A DNA stretch of 64,000 nucleotides from CAJXSN01 sp947492235 (GTDB lineage: Bacteria > Pseudomonadota > Alphaproteobacteria > Sphingomonadales > Sphingomonadaceae): assembly GCF_042492175.1 (NCBI RefSeq), contig NZ_CP170453.1, positions 1,488,001 through 1,552,000 of the forward strand, read 5' to 3'. The translations under genes and the position numbers were made by a program. Below the pieces are notes generated by a model. The model had not been told where the DNA came from and made no database searches. It saw only the letters and a list, made by a program, of their open reading frames with translations. Below, one piece after another: positions 8,808-17,962 of the stretch (position 1 is the first letter of the stretch; every line of letters begins with the position of its first letter).

Positions 8808-9968
8808 ATGACCGACACATCATTTCCCCCCTTCATCGGCAATGCAGAACGCGCCCAGCGGGTGGATGCTTTGCGGGCCGCGATGGCTGCCGCGGGGAAA
8901 GATGCTGTGATCCTCACGCCCGGCCCCAATATGCGCTATTTTCTGGGCGAGGCGTTTTACGAAAGCGAGCGGTTTCACGGGGCGATTGTCACGGCTGGGC
9001 GCTCGATCTTTGTCGCGCCCAAGTTCGAAGATACCGCCATAATGGCGAAACTGCCGGTGCCGATGGAGATGGTCTATTGGGAGGAGCATGAGAGCCCCTA
9101 TGATCTGATTGCCGGTTTGCTGGCGGCGCAGAATGTGCGTGCGTGTGCGCTCGACCCGCAATGCTGCTATGGCCACGCGGCACAGATCGGGGATGCGTTG
9201 GGTGCGCTCGACAATCGGGTTCGGTGTGGCTCTGCGGCGCCGGTTATCGTGCCTCTGCGTGCGCGCAAATCGCCTGCGGAGTTGGCTCTAATGACAGCGG
9301 CGAAACAGCTTACCCTGTCGGTCCATCAAACCATTTCCGGCTGGATCAAGCCCGGCATGAAAGCCAGCGAAGTGCGCGCAGAGATCGACCGGCTGCACCG
9401 CGCGGGCAGGGCGGATAATGGGAATTCGTTCTGCGCGGTCCAATTTGGGGAGGCGACATCGCACCCGCACGGTGTGCCCGGTGATCCCGCTTTGCAAGCC
9501 GGCGAATTGATCCTGATCGACACCGGCTGCACGCTCGATGGCTACAATTCGGACATCACCCGCACCTACGCGCTGGATGAGGTGGAGGGCGAGATCGAGA
9601 CCCTGTGGCAGGTGGAAAAGGATGCGCAACAGACCGCCTTCGACCGCGCCGCGCCGGGTGTGCCGTGCGAGGAGGTCGACGCGGCGGCGCGCGATGTGCT
9701 GATCGCGCATGGTCTGGGGCCGGATTATAAGCTTCCCGGCCTGCCCCACCGCACCGGCCACGGGATCGGCCTGGAAATCCACGAAGGCCCCTATCTGGTT
9801 CGCGGTGACACAACTCCGCTTGCCGAAGGCATGTGCTTCTCGAATGAGCCGATGATCGTGGTGCCGGGGAGATTCGGCATTCGTCTGGAGGACCATTTCT
9901 ATATGACGGATACCGGCCCGCGCTGGTTTACGGAGCCGCAGCACAGCCTTTACCAGCCCTTCGGCTAG
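8808..9968 (+). CDS. M24 family Xaa-Pro dipeptidase/aminopeptidase-like metalloprotease
   Basis: A 386-residue protein with the N-terminal creatinase-like domain and the C-terminal pita-bread fold. The metal ligands are visible in order: IDTGCTLDGYNSDITRTY (two Asp), HRTGHGIGLEIHEGP (His), CFSNEPMIV (Glu) and GIRLEDHFYM (Glu). It would cleave X-Pro or X-Hyp peptides in the cytoplasm, supplying free hydroxyproline to the enzymes encoded upstream. It starts 22 bases after the oxidase gene in the same operon. A creatinase-like non-peptide activity cannot be excluded. Confidence 0.88.
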   Translation: MTDTSFPPFIGNAERAQRVDALRAAMAAAGKDAVILTPGPNMRYFLGEAFYESERFHGAIVTAGRSIFVAPKFEDTAIMAKLPVPMEMVYWEEHESPYDLIAGLLAAQNVRACALDPQCCYGHAAQIGDALGALDNRVRCGSAAPVIVPLRARKSPAELALMTAAKQLTLSVHQTISGWIKPGMKASEVRAEIDRLHRAGRADNGNSFCAVQFGEATSHPHGVPGDPALQAGELILIDTGCTLDGYNSDITRTYALDEVEGEIETLWQVEKDAQQTAFDRAAPGVPCEEVDAAARDVLIAHGLGPDYKLPGLPHRTGHGIGLEIHEGPYLVRGDTTPLAEGMCFSNEPMIVVPGRFGIRLEDHFYMTDTGPRWFTEPQHSLYQPFG

Positions 9969-10011
9969 AGATGACTTGCGCATTGCGGGCCAACGCCGCA
10001 CGGGGTTCGGT

Positions 10012-11103
10012 GTGAGCACGACACGATCCTACGCCATCATTGGCTGCGGCATGATGGGCCGCGAACACATGCGCAATATCGCGCTGGTGGACGGGGCGGA
10101 GCTGGTCGCGATTGTCGATCCAGACGCCGGATCCCGGCAGGCTGCGGCTGAGCTGGCCGGGGAGCTGGGGCAGACGTTCGCGGTGTATGAGGATACGCAG
10201 GCTCTGTTCGCTTCTGGCGTCCCCGATGCCGTCATCATCGCTTCGCCGAATTTCACGCATTATGCCGTGATTCAGGAGGTCATGAAATATCGCCCGGCCA
10301 TTCTGGTCGAGAAACCCTTCTGCACCACGGTCGCCGACGCGGAGACGCTGGAGCGGCAACTAAGCACTTATGATCCGCTGGTCTGGGTCGGGCTGGAATA
10401 CCGTTACATGCCGCCCGTCGCGCGGTTTATCGAGCGGGTGCAGGCGGGCGAGGCTGGCACGGTGCGGATGCTGACCATCCGCGAGCACCGGTTTCCGTTC
10501 CTGAAGAAAGTCGGCGACTGGAACCGTTTCAACCGCAATTCCGGCGGCACTCTGGTGGAGAAGTGCTGCCATTTCTTCGACCTGATGCGGCACACTTTGC
10601 GCGATGAACCGGTGCGCATTTTCGCCAGCGGCGCGCAAGATGTGAACCATCTGGACGAGGTGTATGATGGCGAGGTGCCCGACATACTCGACAACGCCTA
10701 TGTCATCGTCGACTTCAAACGCGGCGCGCGGGCCGTGCTCGATCTATGCATGTTCGCCGAAGGGGCGGAGCAGCAGGAAGAGATTATCGCGGTGGGCGAG
10801 GTGGGCCGGCTTGATGTAACTATTCCTGCCGCGAAAGTGCGCTGGTCCCCGCGCGATAAGAGCGGGGTGCAGGTGGAGCATGTGGAGACGCCGCCCGATG
10901 CTTTGGCCGCTGGCGATCACCACGGCGCGACCTATTTCCAGCTGAAGAATTTTCACGCTGCATTGGTTGGCGGCGGCGCGCCTGCTCTTAGTGCATTGGA
11001 CGGACTGCGGAGTGTTGCCATGGGCGCAGCGGCACAGGAATCCATTGCCACGGGGCTGCCGGTGGCGCTCAATTTCGAACCCGAAGGACAAATATCGTGC
11101 TGA
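10012..11103 (+). CDS. Gfo/Idh/MocA family NAD(P)-dependent oxidoreductase
   Basis: A 363-residue protein with an N-terminal Rossmann motif IIGCGMMGREH and the family signature EKPF (VEKPFCTTVADAE, about residue 98), followed by GLEYRYMPP. GGTLVEKCCHFFDLM near residue 180 is the substrate-domain helix with the catalytic-type His. These enzymes act mostly on sugars, inositols and sugar acids. The GTG at 10012 is chosen because the Rossmann strand follows at once; a TTG at 9976 would add 12 residues. Its stop overlaps the next start. A sugar-type enzyme in a hydroxyproline operon is unexpected. Confidence 0.85.
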   Translation: MSTTRSYAIIGCGMMGREHMRNIALVDGAELVAIVDPDAGSRQAAAELAGELGQTFAVYEDTQALFASGVPDAVIIASPNFTHYAVIQEVMKYRPAILVEKPFCTTVADAETLERQLSTYDPLVWVGLEYRYMPPVARFIERVQAGEAGTVRMLTIREHRFPFLKKVGDWNRFNRNSGGTLVEKCCHFFDLMRHTLRDEPVRIFASGAQDVNHLDEVYDGEVPDILDNAYVIVDFKRGARAVLDLCMFAEGAEQQEEIIAVGEVGRLDVTIPAAKVRWSPRDKSGVQVEHVETPPDALAAGDHHGATYFQLKNFHAALVGGGAPALSALDGLRSVAMGAAAQESIATGLPVALNFEPEGQISC

Positions 11104-12053
11104 AAGACATGCCCCCCATCGGTTTCGGCCTGTGGAAGATCGCGCCGGAGGATTGCGAGGCCACGGTGCTGGAAGCGATCAGGGCAGGCTATCGCCATTT
11201 CGACAGCGCGGCGGATTACGGCAACGAAGTCGAAGTCGGGCGCGGGATAGCGGCGGCGATTGCGCAGGGTCTGGCGACGCGCGAGGAACTGTGGATCACG
11301 TCCAAGTTGTGGAACACCTTCCATGCGCCGGAACATGTTGCACTGGCCTGCCAGAAATCGCTTGATGATCTGGGGCTGGACTATCTCGACCTTTTCATGA
11401 TCCATTTCCCCATCGCGCTGGAATATGTGCCTATCGAGGAACGGTATCCGCCCGAATGGCTGCATGATCCCGCCGCTGCCGAGCCGGTGATGAAGCCTGC
11501 CCGTGTGCCCCTGCATGAAACATGGGGCGCGATGGAGAAGCTGGTCGATGGCGGGCAGGTGCGGCGCATTGGCGTGTGCAATTACAACACCGCGCTGATC
11601 CATGATCTGATGCGCTATTGCCGGATTGCCCCTGCAGAGCTGCAGGTGGAATCGCATCCCTATTTGGTGCAGCCGGGGCTGATGCGGCTGGCGCGTGACT
11701 ATGGCATTCACGTCACCGCGTTCTCTCCGCTGGGCTCGCTGTCCTATGTGGAGATCGGCATGGCTGGCTCCGGCGATACCGTTTTGACGGAACCCGTGGT
11801 GGTCGCTGCTGCTAATGCACATGCCAAGACACCGGCGCAAATCGTGCTTCGCTGGGGCATCCAGCGGGGCAATGCGGTGATCCCGAAATCCACCAATCCG
11901 GGACGTATGCGGGAGAATTTGGCAGTGACCGGCTTCAGCTTGAGCGATGCCGAGATGGCCGCAATCGACGCGCTGGACCAGGGCCGCCGGTTCAACGATC
12001 CGGGCGTATTCTGCGAAGGCGCATTTGGTACCTTCCACCCGATTTACGATTGA
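11097..12053 (+). CDS. Aldo/keto reductase
   Basis: A 318-residue TIM-barrel NADPH-dependent reductase of the xylose/aldose reductase type. The catalytic tetrad is visible: Asp and Tyr in HFDSAADYGNE near residue 40, Lys in ITSKLWNT near residue 69, and His in FMIHFPIA near residue 102. The cofactor-binding IPKSTNPGRMREN near residue 265 is also present. The start is GTG at 11097, overlapping the Gfo/Idh gene by seven bases. Likely substrates are an aldose, a uronic acid or an aldehyde from the pathway; the exact one cannot be told. Confidence 0.88.
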   Translation: MLKDMPPIGFGLWKIAPEDCEATVLEAIRAGYRHFDSAADYGNEVEVGRGIAAAIAQGLATREELWITSKLWNTFHAPEHVALACQKSLDDLGLDYLDLFMIHFPIALEYVPIEERYPPEWLHDPAAAEPVMKPARVPLHETWGAMEKLVDGGQVRRIGVCNYNTALIHDLMRYCRIAPAELQVESHPYLVQPGLMRLARDYGIHVTAFSPLGSLSYVEIGMAGSGDTVLTEPVVVAAANAHAKTPAQIVLRWGIQRGNAVIPKSTNPGRMRENLAVTGFSLSDAEMAAIDALDQGRRFNDPGVFCEGAFGTFHPIYD

Positions 12054-12063
12054 GGTTCCGGCG

Positions 12064-12972
12064 ATGAGTGCATTTCCGCATGTGATCGAGGCGCAAGGCG
12101 ATCTGGCCGCTTATATCGGCGCAAACAAAGGCGCAGTGGACGATCATTTGTCGCAGGCAGGCGCGGTGCTGTTTCGCGGCTTCGATGTGCCCGACGCGCA
12201 GGCCTTCGACGCAGGCATAGCTTCTTATGGCGAGACGAACTTCACCTACGCCAAATCGCTCTCCAATGCGGTGCGGGTGAATGTGACCGAGCGGGTCTTT
12301 ACCGCGAACGAAGCGCCGCCCGAAACGCGTATCCACCTGCATCACGAGATGGCGCAGACGCCGATCTATCCCTCCAAACTGTTCTTCTATTGCGAGATTG
12401 CGCCGGGCGAGGGCGGAGCGACGCCGCTGTGCCGCTCCGATGTGGTGTATGATCGCCTGCTGGCCGATGATCCCGCGCTGGCTGCTGCATTCGAGGAGCG
12501 CGGTGTGCGCTATTCCAACACTATGCCAGCTGCTGATGATGCAGGGTCAGGCCAAGGCCGCAGTTGGCGCAGCACTTTGGGGGTCGATACGCGCGAAGCA
12601 GCGGAAGCACGGCTGAAAGAGCTCGGCTATGATTGGGAGTGGCAGGAGGGCGAAAGCCTGCGTGTCACCACGCCGGTGCTGCAAGCTGTGCGGATTTTGC
12701 CCGATGGCCGGAAGACCTTCTTCAACCAGTTGGTCGCAGCCTTTCGTGGCTGGTCCGATACCCGCAACGAGGCGACCAAAGCCGTGCGGTTTGGTGATGG
12801 CGAACTCATCACAGCCGACCATATGGCCGCACCCATCGCGCTGTCCGAGGAACTGACTTACGATCACGCGTGGCAGGCTGGCGATGTGGTGCTGGTCGAT
12901 AATTTTCTGGTCATGCACGGGCGCAAGCCATTTGTCGGCAAGCGCCGGGTTTTGGCTTCGCTGGTTGCCTGA
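12064..12972 (+). CDS. TauD/TfdA-family Fe(II)/2-oxoglutarate dioxygenase
   Basis: A 302-residue non-haem iron oxygenase. The facial triad is His and Glu in HLHHEMAQ near residue 98 and a distal His in FLVMHGRKPF near residue 285. The 2-oxoglutarate-binding Arg lies in the following KRRVLASL. The Glu in place of the usual Asp is as in SyrP/clavaminate-synthase-like members. It starts 10 bases after the aldo/keto reductase stop. Its own stop is directly adjacent to the stop of the convergent symporter gene (TGATCA). The substrate is unknown; hydroxylation or removal of an N- or O-substituent of a proline derivative would suit the operon (inference). Confidence 0.82.
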   Translation: MSAFPHVIEAQGDLAAYIGANKGAVDDHLSQAGAVLFRGFDVPDAQAFDAGIASYGETNFTYAKSLSNAVRVNVTERVFTANEAPPETRIHLHHEMAQTPIYPSKLFFYCEIAPGEGGATPLCRSDVVYDRLLADDPALAAAFEERGVRYSNTMPAADDAGSGQGRSWRSTLGVDTREAAEARLKELGYDWEWQEGESLRVTTPVLQAVRILPDGRKTFFNQLVAAFRGWSDTRNEATKAVRFGDGELITADHMAAPIALSEELTYDHAWQAGDVVLVDNFLVMHGRKPFVGKRRVLASLVA

Positions 12973-14682
12973 TCAGGCAGGGGCCACCGCGCGCTGACCT
13001 TTGGCTGCCATTACCCACACCACCAGATTGCCGACAACCAGAGCTGCCATCAGCACAGCCAGCAGCGTTCCGCCGCCGGCTCCTGCCAATCCCAGCGGCG
13101 AGAACAGCAGGTACAGCGCCACCACACACGACAGCAGCGTAAATGCGGTGGGCCGGGCAAACCGCCATGGGGTCATGTCGACCTTCTCGTTATGGGGCGG
13201 CACGTATGGCTCGGCCTGCGGGCGCAGCCTGCCCGCCAGCAGCATGATGCCGACCTCGATCACGAACAGGATGGCGTAGAGGTGGATGAAGTGCAGCGTG
13301 ACCACATCGGCCAGCACGAACCGTACCAGTCCGTAAGCAAGCACATGGAACACGATCACCAGCTTCGCGCCGAGCGCAGGCACGCGGGCGGTGAACAGGC
13401 CAACAATTATGATCACTACAGTCGGGATGTTGTAGAACCCGGTGAAGATCCGCACGATCTGCCACAGGCCTTCCTCCGCATAATACAGCATCGGCGCGAC
13501 CCCGAAGGAGAACAGCGCAATCACCACGCTGGCGATCTTTGCTACCCGCACCAGATGCGCGTCATCCACCGGAGTGCGGCGCATCGGGGCATAGACATCC
13601 AGCGTGAACAGCGTCGCCGCGCTGTTGAGCAGCGAGTTGAACGAACTGAACACCGCGCCCAGCAACACCGCCAGAAAGAGCCCGGTCAGAGCTGACGGCA
13701 GCACATCCTTGATCAGGCGCGGATAGGCCTCGTCGATACTGCCCATTCCCGGCCCGTAGAGGTGAAACGCGATGACCCCGGGGATCATCATCATGAAGGG
13801 CACCAGCACCTTGAAGAAGCCCGACGCAAGCACGCCCTTCTGTCCCTCTGCCAGCGACCGCGCGCCCAGCGTGCGCTGGATCACATATTGGTTCGTGCAC
13901 CAGTAAAACAGATTGGCGAAGATCATGCCGGTGAAGATTGTGCCGAAAGGGGTGGGATCGTCAGGTCCGCCAATCGCGTTCAGCTTCTCCGGATGGTCGG
14001 ACACCAGCCGCGTGAACCCGTCGCCGAAGTTACCGCCGCCCAGCAAAATAATGCCCAGCACCGGCACCAGCAGCCCGATGAACAGCAGGCCAATCCCGTT
14101 CAGCGTGTCGGAAACAGCGACCGCCTTCAGTCCGCCAAGCACCGCATAGGCGGCCCCCGTCACGCCGATCACAATCACGGTGAGCCACAATGCCGGGACG
14201 GTGGACAGCCCGGTCATCAGCGGCACATCGAAAAACTGCATCACCGCAAGGGAGCCGGAATACAGCACCGAGGGAATGGTCACGAGGCCATAGCCCAGCA
14301 TGAACAGCACCACCGACATCCGCCGCACCGTGGGGTCGAACCGGTCGTTCAAAAACTCGGGCAGTGTGGTGAAGGCGCCGGCGAGGTATCGCGGCAGGAA
14401 GACGAAGGCCATGGCGATGGTCGCCACCGCGGCGGTCACTTCCCACGCCATGCTCGACATGTTCGCGCCATAGGCCGAGCCATTGAGCCCGATCAGCTGC
14501 TCAGCCGAAAGATTGGTCAGCAGCAAGGATCCGGCGATGAACGTAGCACCAAGCCCGCGTCCGGCGAGGAAATAGCCGTCCTTGGTTTCGGCCGTCCCCC
14601 GCGTTTTCAGCCAGCTGATCCAGGCGACCAGCGCCATCACAGCGACACAGCTGGCTGCGGTGTAGAGCAAGCCCTTGTCCAT
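12973..14682 (-). CDS. Sodium:solute symporter (SSS/SLC5 family)
   Basis: A 569-residue inner-membrane transporter with about 13-14 hydrophobic helices. Family features include GYFLAGRGLGATFIAG near residue 36, the TNLSAEQLIGLNGSAYG segment near residue 57 that lines the substrate/Na+ site, and FSSFNSLLNSAATLFTLDVY near residue 345. The segment around residue 57 is like sugar/myo-inositol members (SglT type) rather than the classical PutP proline transporter. It is convergent with the hydroxyproline operon with no gap. It probably imports that operon's substrate. Confidence 0.88.
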   Translation of the reverse strand: MDKGLLYTAASCVAVMALVAWISWLKTRGTAETKDGYFLAGRGLGATFIAGSLLLTNLSAEQLIGLNGSAYGANMSSMAWEVTAAVATIAMAFVFLPRYLAGAFTTLPEFLNDRFDPTVRRMSVVLFMLGYGLVTIPSVLYSGSLAVMQFFDVPLMTGLSTVPALWLTVIVIGVTGAAYAVLGGLKAVAVSDTLNGIGLLFIGLLVPVLGIILLGGGNFGDGFTRLVSDHPEKLNAIGGPDDPTPFGTIFTGMIFANLFYWCTNQYVIQRTLGARSLAEGQKGVLASGFFKVLVPFMMMIPGVIAFHLYGPGMGSIDEAYPRLIKDVLPSALTGLFLAVLLGAVFSSFNSLLNSAATLFTLDVYAPMRRTPVDDAHLVRVAKIASVVIALFSFGVAPMLYYAEEGLWQIVRIFTGFYNIPTVVIIIVGLFTARVPALGAKLVIVFHVLAYGLVRFVLADVVTLHFIHLYAILFVIEVGIMLLAGRLRPQAEPYVPPHNEKVDMTPWRFARPTAFTLLSCVVALYLLFSPLGLAGAGGGTLLAVLMAALVVGNLVVWVMAAKGQRAVAPA

Positions 14683-14711
14683 TCCCGGTATTCCCCTTCC
14701 AACCCGCGAAA

Positions 14712-14729
14712 CGCCCTAAGTGACAATTG
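14712..14729 (+). promoter_or_regulatory. Candidate regulon operator, copy 1
   Basis: CGCCCTAAGTGACAATTG matches the 18-bp consensus drawn from this window (TGNCAAAAGTGWCARTTG) at 15 of 18 positions. It lies in the divergent gap between the symporter and the first MDR gene, 29 bp from the symporter start. Confidence 0.35.
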
Positions 14730-14857
14730 CGCCGCTGGCTATCCGCGCGCGCCACACGGAACCTATGCCTAGTCATATTACCACTTGAGGCCGCCGCTCC
14801 GCGCGCACAGCAATCGGGGCGCATTCCAGCCAAAGACAGCCAAAGGATACAGTCTCC

Positions 14858-15877
14858 ATGGTCCAGAACCGCAAAGTCACCCTGAAAGAATACGCCGTCG
14901 AATGGCCGACGCAGGACAATTTCGCGGTCGAGGAAGAAACGCTGGGGGATCCCGCAGAAGGACACCTGATCGTCAAGAACCACACGCTGTCGGTCGATGC
15001 GTGGATACGCACCACGCTAAGCGATGCCGGAATGCACACCACTTCTGCGCTGGGGGATACGATTCGGGCGTTCGGAGTGGGTCAGGTTGTGGCGAGCGGC
15101 GACCCCGACTGGGCGGTGGGCGACTGGGCTTACGGAATGCTGTGCGCGCAAAGCCACGCGGTGGTGCCTGCTGCCGAAATGAGCAAGGTAGAAGTCGGCA
15201 ACCAGATCGGCCCGGAGGCCCATGTCGGGCCGCTGGGCATCACCACAGGGCTGACCGCATGGGTCGGCCTGTGCGCCGTCGGCGAGGCGGCGAAGGGCGA
15301 TGTGGTGGTCGTTTCCGGCGCGGCAGGCGCGGTCGGATCATGTGTGGTGCAAATCGCCAAGGCACGCGGCTGCCATGTGATCGGCATCGCGGGCGGCCCG
15401 GAAAAATGCGCCTACCTGACCGATCAGGTCGGCGCGGATGTGGCGATTGATTACAAGGCCAAAGACAAGGAGGGCGGTGTTCGCGCTGCTTTGGCCAAGG
15501 CTGCACCCGATGGCGTGGACGTGTTCTTCGACAATGTCGGCGGCGATATATTGGACGATGTGCTCGACAATCTGCGCCCCACCGGCGGCGCGCGGGTGGT
15601 GATCTGCGGGGCGATCTCGCAGTATGAAGACCTCGACAATGTGCAGGGCCCCAGCCTCTATCTGCGGCTGGCCGAGCGCAATGCCAGTATGCGCGGGTTC
15701 GTGGTAAGCTATCATGCCGCGCGCTTCCCGGAAGCGAGGGCGGAAATCAGCGATCTCATCCGTTCGGGCGATTTGCAGCTGGAAGAGCATGTGGTCGAGG
15801 GAATCGACAATTTCCCGGAGGCGCTGATGATGCTGTTCAGCGGCGGGCACCGGGGCAATCTGGTGGTCCGGGCCTGA
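14858..15877 (+). CDS. Zinc-free medium-chain NADP-dependent oxidoreductase (PTGR/CurA-like), copy 1
   Basis: A 339-residue MDR reductase without structural or catalytic zinc ligands. It has the NADPH site VVSGAAGAVGSCVVQIAKARGC near residue 152, then the GIAGGPEKCAYL block near residue 178 and FDNVGGDILDDVLDNL near residue 225. Members reduce C=C bonds conjugated to carbonyls (alkenal, prostaglandin or CoA-ester enones). Three close relatives lie at 21575, 36271 and 39694, all with the identical GIAGGPEKC. It is the first gene of region 3 and is divergent from the symporter. Confidence 0.88.
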   Translation: MVQNRKVTLKEYAVEWPTQDNFAVEEETLGDPAEGHLIVKNHTLSVDAWIRTTLSDAGMHTTSALGDTIRAFGVGQVVASGDPDWAVGDWAYGMLCAQSHAVVPAAEMSKVEVGNQIGPEAHVGPLGITTGLTAWVGLCAVGEAAKGDVVVVSGAAGAVGSCVVQIAKARGCHVIGIAGGPEKCAYLTDQVGADVAIDYKAKDKEGGVRAALAKAAPDGVDVFFDNVGGDILDDVLDNLRPTGGARVVICGAISQYEDLDNVQGPSLYLRLAERNASMRGFVVSYHAARFPEARAEISDLIRSGDLQLEEHVVEGIDNFPEALMMLFSGGHRGNLVVRA

Positions 15878-15900
15878 CCACAGCGGGCCCGTCTATTTTT
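15869..15900 (+). terminator. Possible terminator overlapping the end of the first MDR gene
   Basis: Stem CGGGCC/GGCCCG with an 11-base loop containing the stop codon, followed by TCTATTTTT. It lies at a convergent junction. Confidence 0.5.
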
Positions 15901-16528
15901 CTGTCAGCAGGCGAAGCACACGGCGCACGGTTTGCAGATCCTCCTCCGAGACGTCTGCAGTGTCCGAGCGCTCCAGCGCCTGAAGCACAAATTCTGTCGC
16001 CAGGGCCAGCTGTTGGTCTTCCGTTGAGGCGGTTGCGTCCCCGCCGTCGCGCGGTCGGTGATCGGCATAGCGGCCCCCGTGGAATAGCAACGGGGCTTCA
16101 TCGCGCGCTTCGAAATCGACCACCTCGCCCACCATGATGATGTGATCGCCACCATCATATTGGTGGCGAGTCGCGCATTCGAACAGGGCGGCGTGTTCGG
16201 TGAAGACGGGCGAACCGAGCTTGCCTGCCGACCATTCGATCCCGCCAAACTTGTCCGCACCGGTACGGGCGAAGCGGTTCGATAGCTCTTCCTGACTGGC
16301 TGCCAAGACATGCACCGCGAAATGGCCGCTATCGCAGAAGGCATCGCGTGACTGGCTGTTCTTGGCCAGCGACCACAGGACCAGCGGCGGATCGAGGCTG
16401 ACCGAATTGAAACTGCTGGCCGTGACGCCGACCGGCCTGTTCTGGTCATCCAGCGTGGTGGCGATGGTTACGCCCGTGGCGAACGATCCCAGCGCATCAC
16501 GGAAGGCGCGCCGGTGGGCGGCATCCAT
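15893..16528 (-). CDS. Flavin reductase-domain protein (HpaC/HsaB-like)
   Basis: A 211-residue protein with the flavin-reductase-like split barrel: FRDALGSFATGVTIAT at the N-terminus, VGVTASSFNSVSLDPPLVLWSL near residue 35, and FAVHVLAASQEELSNRFA near residue 70. Such proteins pass reduced FMN/FAD to a partner monooxygenase. A C-terminal extension of about 50 mostly charged helical residues follows. Start at 16528 puts the FRDALG motif where the family has it; the frame stays open another 42 codons without a good ribosome site. No obvious flavin-dependent oxygenase partner lies nearby. Confidence 0.82.
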   Translation of the reverse strand: MDAAHRRAFRDALGSFATGVTIATTLDDQNRPVGVTASSFNSVSLDPPLVLWSLAKNSQSRDAFCDSGHFAVHVLAASQEELSNRFARTGADKFGGIEWSAGKLGSPVFTEHAALFECATRHQYDGGDHIIMVGEVVDFEARDEAPLLFHGGRYADHRPRDGGDATASTEDQQLALATEFVLQALERSDTADVSEEDLQTVRRVLRLLTEK

Positions 16529-16653
16529 GGCATCTTGTGAAGGGGGCGGTGCGGTCACGGTGCTGCATCTATGCCTGAGCGGGCGGGGGTTCAACGGGCA
16601 ATCGCGCGCACCGGCCACCGGCACCTGTTTGGAGGCGACGAATAGCAAATTCA

Positions 16654-16671
16654 CCAGTTACCCTTTGGTCG
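16654..16671 (-). promoter_or_regulatory. Candidate regulon operator, copy 2 (weak)
   Basis: Read on the minus strand as CGACCAAAGGGTAACTGG, it matches 12 of 18 consensus positions. It lies between the flavin reductase and CoA-transferase genes, 53 bp before the latter. Confidence 0.25.
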
Positions 16672-16724
16672 GTGCCCGATAAGGAAGACGCCAACAATTC
16701 ATCCGCACAAAGGACACAGGGCCC

Positions 16725-17885
16725 ATGCTGAATGCAAGCGACGGAAAAGCCATGCTGGAAGGGATCAAGATTGTCGATCTGACCACCGTCGTCTTCGGCC
16801 CCTATTGCACGCAGTTGCTGGCCGATCTGGGCGCGGACGTGATCAAGGTGGAGGCGCGCGGCGGTGATACGTTCCGCTATGCGCAGAAATGGGCGAACAC
16901 GGCGGGTATGGGGCCGGGCTTCATGGCCCTCAATCAGGGCAAGAAATCGGTCGAGCTGAACCTGAAGGACGAGGGCGATCTGGCCAGCATGAAGGCCCTG
17001 CTGGCCGATGCGGACGTGTTTGTGACCAATGTGCGGGGCAAGGGGCTGGCGCGGTTGGGACTGGACGAACCGGCGGTGCGCGCGCTGGTGCCCGATATCA
17101 TCTACGCCCACTGCGTCGGCTTTGCGCAGGACGGGCCCTATGCCGATTTGCAGGCCTATGATGACGTGATCCAGGCGCTGTCGGGCACCACCACGCTGCT
17201 GCCGCGCGTGGATGGAGATCCCCGTGCGCGCTATCTGCCCAGCCTGATTGCGGACAAGATCGCCGGGCAGACGGCGGCCTACGGCGTGCTGGGCGCGGTG
17301 GTCCACCGGCTGCGGACCGGCGAGGGGCAAAAGCTTGAAATCCCGATGTTCGAGGCCTTCACCAATTTCATGATGCAGGAGCATCTGAGCGGGCTGACTT
17401 TCGATCCGCCCAATGCGCCCGCCGGATATGCCCGCCAGCTGGACCCGGACCGTCAGCCGTTCCCGACCAAGGACGGGTACCTCTCCATCGTGCCTTACAC
17501 CGGCAAGGCATGGGACCGCGTGTTCGAGGTGCTGGGCGATCTGGAATTTCTCGAGGACGAGAAGTTCGCCGACGAACGCGGGCGGTTCAAGAACGGTGCG
17601 CTGCTGTATCGGCGCATGGCGGAGCTGACCCAGGGCTTCACGACAGACGATCTGGTCAAGCGCTTCCAGGCGGCTGACATTCCGGCCCAGCCCGTGCGTG
17701 ATCTGGAGGATGTCATGGATGACCCGCATTTGCAGGCGACCGATTTCTTCCAGCGGTTCGAACATCCGACCGAAGGCCCGATCCGCATGATGCGCCCGCC
17801 TGTACGGTTCGGCGCGGATTTCGAGCCGAGGCGCGGCGGCGCCCCGACACTGGGGCAGCACAATGACCAGCTGAAAAGCGGGTAG
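16725..17885 (+). CDS. Family III CoA transferase (CaiB/BaiF)
   Basis: A 386-residue protein with the family start motif KIVDLTTVVFGPYCTQLLAD, GADVIKVEARGGDTFR, and LNQGKKSVELNLKDEGD near residue 73. The catalytic Asp is in LPSLIADKIAG, near residue 177. It moves CoA between carboxylic acids without ATP, for example from a pathway intermediate to a new substrate acid. ATG at 16725 follows an AGGACACAGGG stretch; a second ATG lies nine codons in. It probably acts on the same acids as the CoA ligase at 23661. It is followed by a Rieske oxygenase gene. Confidence 0.92.
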   Translation: MLNASDGKAMLEGIKIVDLTTVVFGPYCTQLLADLGADVIKVEARGGDTFRYAQKWANTAGMGPGFMALNQGKKSVELNLKDEGDLASMKALLADADVFVTNVRGKGLARLGLDEPAVRALVPDIIYAHCVGFAQDGPYADLQAYDDVIQALSGTTTLLPRVDGDPRARYLPSLIADKIAGQTAAYGVLGAVVHRLRTGEGQKLEIPMFEAFTNFMMQEHLSGLTFDPPNAPAGYARQLDPDRQPFPTKDGYLSIVPYTGKAWDRVFEVLGDLEFLEDEKFADERGRFKNGALLYRRMAELTQGFTTDDLVKRFQAADIPAQPVRDLEDVMDDPHLQATDFFQRFEHPTEGPIRMMRPPVRFGADFEPRRGGAPTLGQHNDQLKSG

Positions 17886-17889
17886 CAGT

Positions 17890-17907
17890 CGTCAAAAATG
17901 GCAATTG
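17890..17907 (+). promoter_or_regulatory. Candidate regulon operator, copy 3
   Basis: CGTCAAAAATGGCAATTG matches 15 of 18 consensus positions, 55 bp before the Rieske oxygenase start. It also contains the self-complementary GGCAATTGCC. Confidence 0.35.
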
Positions 17908-17962
17908 CCGCGCGAGGCTGTTGCGAGGATTGTGAGCGCTTATCCATTCGGAGACTAATCCC

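Noticed and set aside
12970..12975. Possible shared regulatory site TGATCA at the TauD/symporter junction
   Set aside because: It is simply two adjacent stop codons of convergent genes; a 6-bp palindrome there is expected by construction.
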